Positions 1-10,123 of a DNA stretch of 32,291 nt are shown here, one piece after another. Location: positions 1-32,291 of the forward strand of contig CAJVPJ010000246.1 of assembly GCA_910592205.1 (NCBI GenBank), written 5' to 3'. How positions within the stretch are numbered: position 1 is the first letter of the stretch; every line of letters begins with the position of its first letter. The notes beneath the pieces were generated by a model that saw nothing but the letters and a program-made list of their open reading frames with translations, was not told the origin of the DNA and did not search any database. Both the position numbers and the translations under genes were made by a program. This stretch comes from Paraglomus occultum (taxonomy: Eukaryota > Glomeromycota > Glomeromycetes > Paraglomerales > Paraglomeraceae).

Positions 1-229
1 CAAGGATTTAAAGCAGCAACTAGCCAGTGCTAAGGAAGAAATCAGTTCTCACTTGAAAGCCTTAGATGTTTCAAAGGGTTGACATGATAAACAAAAGCAA
101 GAATTATTAGATAAAATTCAAAGACTTGAAAGTGAAGTTGAATTCTTAAAAAAACAGCAGATTCAACACGTTGCTCAAATTGAAGTTAAAGAAAATAAAA
201 GATGACCTTGATTGAAATTAAAAAAGTAA
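1..229 (+). pseudogene. 3' end of a coiled-coil gene with in-frame TGA codons (possible genetic code 4)
   Basis: One frame starting at base 2 is rich in Lys, Glu and Gln and reads as a coiled coil, running off the left edge. Under the standard code it is broken by TGA at 80-82, 203-205 and 209-211. No TAA or TAG occurs until 227-229. The coiled-coil pattern continues in the same frame on both sides of the first TGA, so there is no frameshift. Reading TGA as Trp gives about 75 residues ending in W-P-W-L-K-L-K-K before TAA. Known: Mollicutes, including the Mollicutes-related endobacteria of arbuscular mycorrhizal fungi, read TGA as Trp. Inference: a transferred bacterial fragment, or a contig chimera. 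The simpler alternative is a fungal pseudogene with one nonsense codon that normally stopped at 203. Protein family not recognised. Confidence 0.5.
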
Positions 230-708
230 TTTTTTTAAATACTTCTAATAGTGCTGTAATTCTTGGGTTCCATGGTGGATTTAATGTAAATTAGTTTCAT
301 ATATATTATTTTTATATAGGGATAGTTCTATATTAATCCTGTTATGGTTTATATTTATCACATTCTGGTATGATAAAGGAAAATTAAAATTAACAAGTCC
401 ATAAGTTATTATTATTATAAACAAGCACCATTACTACTTTCAAAATGTCATCAGTCACACTGGTCAATTTACAGCCACATTATAATCAGCCTCTCATTTA
501 TGAAATGTTCACTTTGTAGTTTTGTTACAGCATGCCCTAATTAGAGAAAAAAAAAGACATGAAAAAAGGAGAACCAGAATCTAATAAAATAAAAACATAA
601 TAAAACTACAAAATGATGACTGCAAAAAAGACAATATCGCAAAGAACGTGCAATCAATTACTTTTATTAATTAAGCAAAAAACTTTTCGCAAATGTTTTT
701 TTTGGGGA
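230..708. other. AT-rich spacer, no gene seen
   Basis: This very AT-rich spacer lies between two 3' ends that point towards each other (TAA at 227-229 on plus, TAA at 709-711 on minus). It has no ORF of note on either strand and no RNA gene I can recognise. It contains A- and T-runs near 548-560 and 690-735. Confidence 0.5.
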
Positions 709-1060
709 TTAGCCAAACTTTTTTTTTAAAAAAGATTTTAATGCCTCATTTTTTCCCTTTGTGACCAACAATATAATATCTCCTTCATGGAAAAGGCCAT
801 TTACTTTGAAACTGTGATCCTAAAACAATATTTATTGGAAAAGCGTTTTTGCTATTAAAAATGACCAACTTCTTCAATATACGTCATCAAATATAAATGC
901 ATTTGCTTTAATAACATTTATGGCTTAATAATGATTATTATTTAACACGGCTTAAAACAAGAAAAAATTTTATCTCTGGAAATTAATGTCGTTTCCTCAG
1001 TCAGCATGTCAGGACGAAGAGAGTCATCACGTAAAGCGATTATTGTACGATTTGATTATC
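709..1060 (-). pseudogene. Degenerate coding remnant resembling a TrkA-C/RCK-C domain
   Basis: On the minus strand, a 36-codon open stretch (819 down to TAA at 709-711) has the form ...G-L-F-H-E-G-D-I-I-L-L-V-T-K-G followed by a lysine-rich helix. This resembles the 'GD-hydrophobic' strand and final helix of TrkA-C domains. It is preceded by TTTTAG, a good 3' splice site. A 73-nt intron with donor GTATAT would join it in phase to another open piece near 890-920. A further open stretch near 960-1060 contains I-I-A-L-R-D-D and T-L-I-S-R-D-K-I-F, again TrkA-C-like. I cannot link all pieces with legal splice sites, so I call it a remnant. If real, it would be the C-terminus of a transporter or channel regulator. 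The family call rests on pattern memory only. Confidence 0.28.
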
Positions 1061-3445
1061 ACATATTATATGTATTCACTTAATATCACAGATCTTAACC
1101 TATTATTATTGCACGTGTGAATTGTTAAAGAGGACTTGACCACGAACTAACTGTTGTGTGGGCAAGCTATACCATGAAGAGTTAATATTAAATTGTATGA
1201 TAACGCGACAATGTCAGTTGAGATATCAATGATTTGTTATAGACAAACAAATTAATGTATAACTATATCGTTTCGGTACTATTATCAAATTTATTTCGGC
1301 AGTCATGAATTCGTCTTGACAAATATCAAAGCGATATAAAAGACCTTTATGTGTTTTATGGTTATAATTTTCCTACGAAATTTGACTTCGAAAACTATAA
1401 CGCCATACAATATTCAAATGCGTAATTGATAAAAATTGTCATAAGCCAAGTCTATTCCATCAATCAGCAAGGAGCTCGCAATTAACAATTAAAGCTGTTC
1501 GAGCAGCTTAGTTAATAGTCACTCACAATACAAGAATTTACTTATTAGAAATAACGTTGATCCAGAATCGCGTAAACAAGATTTGGTGTGAACAGGAGGT
1601 TGTATTTATTATACCTTTATTATTATGTGCTGGTGTACATACTGTATTAATATCATATCTATTTACTATAAATCCTGATTACCGTAATATTAAGCACAAA
1701 AGTTAAAAATTGAACAAAGCAAGTTATAAAGTCTATATACAGACGTGTGGTTCAAAAACTGTTCTATCAAAAATAATGGAAAAATATTGACTCATAAGAA
1801 AAGCTTACAAGCAATCTCGTAATGAAAAAAATTATTACTATACACTTATAGTAGAACTTTCGGACGTATAGATTTTATATGCGTAGCTTGTTTCTTCTTT
1901 AAGAAACCTTGGCAAGGTATGTTTTCACATTTAAAAGTGACAACCTTTTTTCCAGTGATATTTCTTTTAACAAATCTTATAGTGCAAGCATACTGTATTG
2001 GTGTAGTTGTATGAAATTAATATTAATTAATGTTCTTACCTAGGATTTTGCCCGAGATTGTCACATCGAATAACCAATGAACTACATAATTTATGTGACA
2101 ACGTTAGAATATATTATAATCTTGAAACCATGAATGGGGTCGTAACATTACCGTCCATTTACTAGTATAACGTGGCAAAGGTATTCTATTTCGCCGACCT
2201 GAAATTCGAACACAAAGTTTTCAAACCACAAGTCGTACTATCAGTATTGAATAACAATTACGGATGACCGGTCTTTTTTAAACAATAATATTGAAGGCTT
2301 TATATTAATTATTTAAAAAATTGTTTAGTTCATTAATGTTCTGGACTACAGATTTCATTATTATGCTGTTTGCAACTAATTGACATGGACAACGTATAAA
2401 AATACCGTAATCGCTAATGAAAAAACGGTAAGGGCTTACCTTAATCATTGGGTGTCTTATTCATGAGATATCGTAGCAATTGTTTGCGCTATCTTTGTTT
2501 ACTAAATTGCGACAATACTAAGTAATAATATATAATGTCGATAATCAAGTGGGTAATGAAGGGGTGGGGGGTTTAGTTATGTTTTAGCATTACGGGCCCT
2601 TATAGATGAGAGTTTGTGGTTAATCGCGTTTCATCATAACATGGAAAGCCCAATAGTTTGGCCTAAGCAGTTTGTATATTAACTTAAATGATAATTAGTA
2701 AAGAGCGCTTCTACAATGAATAACAAACTGAGAATTAATTCAACGAATCAGACCATTATGTAATATCACTATTTGTCTCGTCTTGGCGTTCCGGTCATCC
2801 TATTTTCAGACTGCACTGGCAACGTAAACATCTTGTATCGGCAGTATAATTTTAACAAAGACTTTGTGATACAATACAAAAATGTTGTCTGTTATGCGTA
2901 GCATCAGAGTCTGTTAATAAATAATACAGTAATTGACAATTTGTCCTTGGAAAGTAAACGTGAGTACTTAAGGATTTGAATGGGATTTCTTACAATCACC
3001 AACATAAAAAATTTATTCAATTCAAATCCATTTGACAACTGTTATTTAAAGCAAACACTAGATAAGAAAATGACGATAATGCTTTTTTATAATGTTAACG
3101 CCGCCCATTTTCTCTTTTTTGAGTAAACTTGTAATTCACAGTCTATTTATAGTTTCTACGAGTTTACTATAGACTTTCTCATATGATTCTGAAACGGAAT
3201 CGCGCATGTTTACTGTTAGCTACCGTTGCCGGGTAAAAACATTATTCATTATCTCACTTTTTATGAAAATGTTCTGGTCAAATACTGTACATTCTATCCA
3301 AACCCGCGCTATTACCACGCATTAATTATTAAGGGGCGTTCTCGTATGCGATATCTTGCAATCAAGCGACATCTTTTTTACTAAAATCGAATCGAATCAA
3401 TTTTTGTATTTATAGAAAGATCTATTGTTCATCATAATTCAAATA
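1061..3445. other. Long AT-rich intergenic region, no gene supported
   Basis: Nothing here supports a gene on either strand. Open frames are short, stop-rich and AT-biased. There are scattered homopolymers and a G-run (GGGGTGGGGGG) near 2560. Apparent splice-like signals (for example 1918-1956) enclose only about 39 nt and do not join recognisable coding sequence. Confidence 0.5.
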
Positions 3446-3603
3446 CATAGTGAAACTCGACAAGTCAGACACTCGATAAGTCAGACACTCGATAAGTCGG
3501 ACAAATCTTGTGCACTTTTCTTTTTTTTTTTTCATATTAAAATCATTTCGATAAGTCGGAAGTCGGACAGCCCACCGTGTCCGACTTATCGAGTTTCACT
3601 ATG
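3446..3603. mobile_element. 158-bp MITE, Tc1/mariner-pogo type, with TA target duplication
   Basis: Terminal inverted repeats of 26 bp lie at 3446-3471 and 3578-3603 and differ at two positions. Each starts CATAGTGAAACTCGA from the outside. The dinucleotide TA directly flanks both ends (3444-3445 and 3604-3605), the target duplication of Tc1/mariner superfamily elements. There is no transposase inside, so it is non-autonomous. The left end carries three tandem 16-bp units. The interior holds a T-run near 3521-3532. The ends resemble pogo/Tigger-like termini in general style (inference). Confidence 0.85.
3455..3502. repeat. Three tandem 16-bp units inside the MITE left end
   Basis: Units 3455-3470, 3471-3486 and 3487-3502 share the pattern ACTCGAYAAGTCRGAC and differ at only two positions. 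They overlap the left inverted repeat. The right end has a shorter, imperfect equivalent (GATAAGTCGGAAGTCGGAC near 3550). Repeated subterminal motifs of this sort can be transposase binding sites, but that role is inferred. Confidence 0.85.
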
Positions 3604-5334
3604 TACAATTATAGCTAATACGATACTAAAGCAAAGCCACATGTTGCGTTTTCTATGTTTGCCATCATATTAATTATCATGTTATACTCAAACATAAATA
3701 GCAGTTGCCGTACGCACTTGCCTGATGGCAGATTGCAACATAGCAAACATGTTTAACCATTAGACTAAAAGTTTGCGCTTGCGACTTACACTATTATATA
3801 TAGCGAAGAGGTACTATGATACATGTAAGATTAATTACCTTTAATTTACGTGAAGCAGTACGCCAATTGTGACAATTATAGGGAACGTTCTTAATGATAC
3901 ACTCGGTTGGATTGAAGAAAAGAAAGCATTAATATTAATGCTACCAACTAATGCTGATGTTTGATTTTACAGGAAATGTTTTCAATGGCTGCTTGGATTC
4001 AAAGAATCGATGATGTCAAAATATCAAGGTTATCCTCAATTTGGATCCGGATGATGAGGCTTTTCCTTATCGGAACAGATCCAGGCCCGCCCCGTCCAAG
4101 CCCCAACTGAATAGACTTTACTAATTTCAGCCGTTAGTCAGCTTACTGATACTAATCAAATAAGAACATTGCGCGGATCAATGATGACACCCTTAATATT
4201 TTGTTGCCATTTAATAGTTGCTGTAATTGTCAGTAGGAATGGTTGATGGAAACAAACAAACAAGATAAGATTGATTGTCATCATATACAGATGTTACACC
4301 AACTTTACCATTCTCGGAGCTACTCTTATAATTAGTCTAACTTTAATTGACTTGCTGTGGAGAGAAAACCGATTCTTGCAAAAGAGCATGATGATCATAC
4401 TATTTATTCAAAACTGGAAATTTTATGTTCAGTGAGAATAATATGATTAAAAAAATTTTATCGTGATTAACATCCACTGTGAGGCTGAGTACAACACCGT
4501 TAGACTTGACATTTGTACCATCTTCGTCCTAGCGTTCTTTCAGATGTTATTATTTTCTCCGCCAACAGGTGATTTCGGACAAAAAAACATCTGATCCGGA
4601 AAGCAGGATCGTCAGAATGTTGAACCCCCTGAAAGCACTTTGGGTATTCAGTCCACTATCGCTATGTCCTATTTTTGTCTCGTTAATTTTAAATTGGTGC
4701 ATGAGACACAGATTTATAATCCTCCTCGATCGGTTGGCTAAATAGAGTTAGTATCTGCATATCAGTATTTGGTGATTGGTTATCGACCAGGCATAATCAA
4801 AGAAGCAAGCATGAGGAGCGACTAATTAGGTGCAAGAAGAACTGCTAACTGCTGAGCATGTGTTTGTTTTACTGCTGGGATCAAAAATGTCATTTCTATT
4901 TTTAAACGCATGTTTCCTTGTTATTATTATGGTTAATAAAAAGGAAGAATATCCATACATAGTTGATCATCGTTCCATCTTGCTTTGATTTTTCCAAAAC
5001 GACGTGAGGAGAGAATTTGACAACTTGTTCAACAACAAAACTACACAAACTGAATTTGATTATCCATTTTCAATCGCATGGAATTAGGCGATATTTAGCA
5101 ATTCAATACCCACGAGAGGGCTTTAACGATTAACCTAATTCTGACGAATGCATTGTTATAGGTTATCGGAGTTGATGTATAATTGGATACTACAAGTGGT
5201 GTAACGCACGTGTATTGTTTAACCTTTGCGTGGCTTCGATTTTTGAAAATCGGTTGTGGCTTTTGCATACCCGAAATATGGCTGCTAATTTTTCTTGGCT
5301 GAACTATGTCTATGTACTACTACTCGCACCAGAA
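3604..5334. other. Intergenic region without a supported gene
   Basis: There is no recognisable coding sequence. A 48-codon open stretch at about 3963-4110 (plus), ending in a proline-rich tail, and another short open stretch near 4610-4738 have fairly balanced composition. Neither resembles a known family or has convincing splice partners. The region is distal upstream sequence of the chitin synthase gene. Confidence 0.45.
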
Positions 5335-5440
5335 GCTCAACCACATGCTCAACCACACACTCAACCACACACTCAACCACACACATACCATACACATACC
5401 ACATACCACATACCACATACCACACATATAATATACCCAC
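5335..5440. repeat. CA-rich tandem repeat
   Basis: About four imperfect 12-bp units of the form CTCAACCACACA (5335-5385) are followed by several short ATACCAC/ATACCACAT units to about 5430. Two open frames cross it (Gln-Pro-His-Thr repeats in one), but they are low-complexity by-products of the repeat rather than evidence of a gene. Confidence 0.8.
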
Positions 5441-5879
5441 ACCCCATGAGTTTGCTTGTGGCAAATACAGTATAGGCTTAGATATCTAAGCCTCGCTCAT
5501 TACCCATTTTGTGTTCCCCCTGATCGTCTTTCATGTTTCTATTTGTTTAGCATTTTGCTTAGCGAGCAGTGATTTGTGGTTGCAGATCGTCCTGCATTAG
5601 TAACAGATGATTAATTATTCAAAACGGGTTTATAGGACAGAGTTATAACATTGTGCCACGTTCCCAAACAAAAGGAATCATTATACGGGATAGGGGCGGA
5701 TTCAAAATTGTTTCCAACTCTCTTCTCCCTTTATCCACCGCCTGCTAAGCGCAACCTTTTTTAAAGGGTTCACAAGCGGCTTATATTCCCTCTTTTTCTT
5801 TAACTTTTGTCCTTCCCTTGTAATAAAAGTCCGTAATATCCCCTTACCAAATTTACAAAGGCTTCGCGAATAATATATC

Positions 5880-6032
5880 TATCAACCTAACCAAGTCCCC
5901 TTTCCTCCCCCCCTCCCCCTTCCACCCCTAGCTTCTCTCATCTTTCATACTATAATAAATAAATAAATCAAATTAGACTACAATATAAATACTTGACACT
6001 CGGCCTTTAAACAACTACGTAGTAAAAACACG
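5880..6032 (+). promoter_or_regulatory. Core promoter and 5' leader of the chitin synthase gene
   Basis: A pyrimidine-rich tract (about 5893-5935, long C and CT runs) is followed by AT-rich sequence with a TATA-like TATAAAT at 5984-5990, about 43 bp before the ATG. The leader between is short and A-rich. CT-rich tracts near start sites are common in filamentous fungal promoters. The assignment is by position and composition only. Confidence 0.45.
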
Positions 6033-9000
6033 ATGGATCCTGGCTATGCCCCTCAAGCTCAAGCTCAAGGCAACCTTCGTCGTGGCAAAACCCTCAACAG
6101 ACCTGAACGTTTTCAGCCGGCAGTACCCTTATTAACGGGCAAAAAAGAATCTACCGCATGGGATCCGTGGGTACTATTTTCCCGAATAATAACCTTCTGG
6201 GCTCCTGGCACACTACTATCATCTGTTGGTTTAGGCGATAAACAATCACAGCAAGCATGGCGTGAAAAGATAGCATTATGTTTCATTGCCCTCGTGATGG
6301 GTGGTATAGTAGCCTTTTTAACTGTAGGCTTTACTCTAGTCCTGTGTCCACAGTCTCAAGCCAACAATCCAGAACAATTTTTAAGATTTGCTGATCCTGC
6401 AAATGGAGGTGAGATCAATTGTCTATTCTCTTCCCTTTTCCACTATAGAATAGTCAACGGATTATATTTGATTTGTATGATTTGTTGATGTGATGTCGTA
6501 TCGCTAGCTATATGACTCTGACACATATTACATCATCATCTGTATCATACTGACTATCACTCGCTCCCGTTTTGACTCTATTCGTCTCACAGGTTTAGTA
6601 GGCATTTGGGGATGGCAGTTCAACGCCACTAACATGAAAGGAAGCTTTGGCGCAGTTCAGCCCGGACAAGATGTTACTGGTTTTTTTCGTCGTACCGTGG
6701 CTGAAATACCGGCATGTAATAAACCAGAGATCCAAAATTTCGCAGCTATCAAGCAGGAATTCTGCGTAAAGACACCATCTATCCCAAACCCATGTTCGGA
6801 TGGCGATTTTACGACTGAAGTGATAGCAGGTCTTGGACTAGTAAACACCACGAAAAGAGTCGGTTACGACTGGAAACAACTAGCGGATCTGAAAAACTAC
6901 CTTGTAATTGATGGTAATGTGCTTAACCTGGATCAATACGTAACTGCCAACCCTAACCCTATCCAAGGCGACGATTTAGACGCTGCCATTCGAACTGTAT
7001 TGGGAACCGATCATCCTGAAGGTGGAAAGGATGCCACTCGTCTCTTCTTTGGGCGTGAAAATCTTAAATCTACAGTCAACTGCTTGGTCTCTAAATACTA
7101 TGCCGGCCATATTGACAAGGCGACAATTGGATGCTTCACATCTCAGCTTTTCTTATACGTATCATTGACCGTTATTCTCAGTATAGTCATGACCCGTTTC
7201 ATCATGGCTGTGATATTCGACTGGTTCATTTCACATCGTCTCGCCAGGGAGCCAAAAACATCAGGCAAGCAAGTAATATCTCCTCAAGTGCTACCCGGAG
7301 GTGCGCGAAGCGGAGGCGCTGCTCCATGGATTCACCGCAATGATTCTGGTACTGTCGCCAAAACGATCACCATGGACACTGTAGGCAAGGATTTGTATAC
7401 CGTGTTGCTCGTTACTTGCTATTCTGAAGGCGAAGAAGGTTTACGCGTCACTTGTGAGTCTATGGCTGCTACCGACTATCCAGACGATCGCAAACTGCTT
7501 TTCCTTATCTGTGACGGTGTTATCACCGGTAGTGGTAATAGTCAGAGCACCCCTGATATTTGTGTCAGTCTTATGAAACTTCTTCCGGAATTTGAAAACC
7601 CACAGCCAAAGAGTTACATTGCTGTCGCTGCCGGTAACAAACAACATAACAGAGCCAAAGTATTTGCCGGACATTTCCCCTACAAGGGTCGTATGGTGCC
7701 CATGGTTACGGTTGTAAAATGTGGTAATCCAGACGAAGAAGGAAAACCGAAACCAGGAAATCGTGGCAAGCGTGACTCTCAATTGATCTTGATGAACTTT
7801 TTCAGCCGTGTTACGTACAACGATCGGATGTCGGAATTGGATTATGATCTTTTCACAAAATGTCACCGTCTTATGGGCGTTACTCCAGACTTTTTTGAGA
7901 TTGTATTAATGGTAAGAATATGTGTGATGCAATAGTTGGCATTATTATGTTGCTGTCGTTGCTGTCGTTGCTGTGCATTGTTGCTTGTTTCTCTATAAAT
8001 TTATCCTCACAATGTCATTCTCGTTTCTCGCTCCACAGGTTGACGCAGACACTAAAGTATACGAAAACTCCCTCCGACTACTCATTAACTGTATGTGTAA
8101 TGATCCCTTGATCATGGGTCTCTGTGGTGAAACAAAGATTGCCAACAAACGCGATTCATGGGTTACCGCTATTCAAGTCTTTGAATATTACATATCTCAT
8201 CATCTTGGAAAAGGTTTCGAATCAGTATTCGGTGGTGTTACCTGTCTCCCCGGTTGTTTCTGTATGTATAGACTCAAAGCTCGTAAGGGTGATGACGACT
8301 GGGTTCCCATTATTACAAAACCTGAAATTGTCCAAGAATACTCTCAAAACATTGTCGAGACTCTCCATCAGAAGAACTTGTTACTTCTCGGTGAAGATCG
8401 TTTCCTGACCACACTAATGTTGAGAAACTTCCCTTACCGTAAGATGATGTTCTGTCCACAAGCTATCTGTAAAACTATTGTGCCGGATGAATTCAAAGTC
8501 TTGCTCTCACAACGTCGTCGATGGATCAACTCTACTATTCACAATCTCATGGAATTGGTGCTTGTCCGAAATCTTTGTGGTACTTTCTGCTTCTCTATGC
8601 AGTTTGTCGTATTTATGGAGCTGATCGGTACGGTCGTACTTCCAGTCGCTATTATGTTGACGTATTCGTTGATTATCAGCATGATCTTACATCCGCCAAA
8701 GGACTTTGCGTCTGCAATTCCTCTGCTTATGTTGGCAATGGTACTTGGTCTTCCGGCTATTCTCATTCTTCTTACAACACGAAAACTCGTATATATTTCA
8801 TGGATGTCTGTGTATCTATTGGCTTTGCCTGTATGGAACTTTATTCTACCTACATATGCTTATTGGCATTTCGACGACTTTTCATGGGGTGAAACCAGAA
8901 AAGTTGAAGGTGAAGCCAAAGGTGATGATCATGGTAAACGTGAAGGACAATTCGATGCGAGCAAAGTCCCGCTCAAGAGATGGGAAGACTGGGAAAAATC

Positions 9001-9358
9001 AAGAATTCGTCGTATTAAGCGCCAAGAACGTCAACAAAAACAACAACAGGTTGCTCCATCACATTATGTACATACGGATATGTCAGGAGATGACGACCGT
9101 GCACAATTAATGGGCGGCGGTTTCGAAGAGTTTGATTCATCATCTATTCGATCTCAAGATCCTAGCCCTCAGCCGGCATATTATGACTATGCTGCAGGCC
9201 CAGCATATCAACAGCAGCAGCAACAGCAGCAACAGCAACCACAACAACAGCAATATGCTTATCAACAAGAGGGGCAATTTCAAGATGTCGGATTTGGAGA
9301 ACCAAGCCGACAAGGAGGAAATAATCAAGGCGGTGGTTACTATCAAGGAGGATATTAA
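6033..9358 (+). CDS. CHS3: Class IV chitin synthase (Chs3-like)
   Basis: This membrane enzyme polymerises UDP-GlcNAc into cell-wall chitin. Exons are 6033-6408, 6593-7911 and 8039-9358, all in phase, giving 1004 aa. The N-terminus has two membrane segments (about residues 50-65 and 85-108) around an AWREK motif, as in the Chs3 group. A soluble lumenal/cytosolic region leads to one more membrane segment (about 370-395). The catalytic core carries V-D-A-D at 566-569, V-T-C-L-P-G at 632-637, G-E-D-R at 683-686 and Q-R-R-R-W at 723-727. A cluster of C-terminal membrane helices ends in [12 protein letters not shown], typical of class IV. The last about 95 residues are charged, then Gln-rich and Gly/Tyr-rich. 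Length is a little below yeast Chs3. No myosin motor is present, so it is not class V/VII. The yeast symbol is used by similarity. Confidence 0.96.
9209..9255 (+). repeat. CAG/CAA repeat encoding a poly-Gln tract
   Basis: This in-frame run of CAG and CAA codons (with one CCA) near the chitin synthase C-terminus encodes a poly-Gln stretch interrupted by Pro. It lies in the cytosolic tail after the last membrane helix. Such tracts vary in length between strains. Confidence 0.85.
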
Positions 9359-10123
9359 ATAATGTAAAGAGGAGTGGTGTTGTGCTCATGAATATTATTA
9401 ACCTTCGAAAGGTATATAGTCAGTAAATAATAATATATTAAACTGTATTTATTGGAAAGTATTTGTGTATCATCCAATTAGGTTGCGATTTCCAGTGTGT
9501 AAACTCTATCAAAATCAACCATAAAAACTGAACAATTATGCAATCCAACTAATTTCTCATTAGTCATGCAAGGAAAACATACTCCTCCAAAAGAACATTT
9601 TTCTCCCCAAAAATTCTCAAAGATCCGGAACCAAACTTATAGACTTTCTTTTCCTCTTTTTTTTTGTATCACCCCTTTTTTACTTCTTCTTTTCCTTCGG
9701 CTTTGATTATAGCCGATTCCATCAGCTTACAATAAATGAAATTAAATAGATTTGACAATATCCATTATTAATATATAGAGTAAAACTTGCATATGTCTTT
9801 GGACTAAAAAAATTTGTTTAATCGTTGCGTTGCCAAGTGTCGAGTGTCGATGATAATAATAATCTTTCATCATTGGCAACTACAATCCCGATCATGTTCA
9901 AATGACTGACATGTGTTAACTTTCCCTTTATTCAATTCTACAATTGATATATGATCTGCATAATTCGCGCTGTTTTTAGTTTTAGTTCAGTAAATTTAAA
10001 GAGGCACTAGGAATAAGATGGTAATATAAATCATTCATGACACCTTGTTGCCTGATTTAGTCACAATTAAATGTGGCACCTTTATGTCTGAATACCTTTT
10101 CTTTCATATTGACCTTACTAATT
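9359..10123. other. Intergenic region between convergent CHS and FMT genes
   Basis: This holds the 3' flanks of two convergent genes. An AATAAA at 9731-9736 is a possible polyadenylation signal for the chitin synthase, although it is far from the stop. Closer AT-rich motifs such as AATAATATATTAAA (about 9427-9440) are alternatives. There is no coding sequence. Confidence 0.5.

Noticed and set aside
1860-2040. Possible intron (GTATGT...TTTTTCCAG) between short open stretches
   Set aside because: The enclosed intron would be only about 39 nt, and the flanking translations are low-information and unrecognisable.
2160-2240. TTCGAA-containing segment considered as a minus-strand tRNA T-arm
   Set aside because: The arms do not pair and no acceptor, D-arm or anticodon stem can be drawn. 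I found no convincing tRNA or rRNA gene in the window.
5215-5475. 86-codon open frame with Gln-Pro-His-Thr repeats
   Set aside because: The frame is kept open by the CA-rich tandem repeat. A second frame across the same tract is also open, and there are no domain features.
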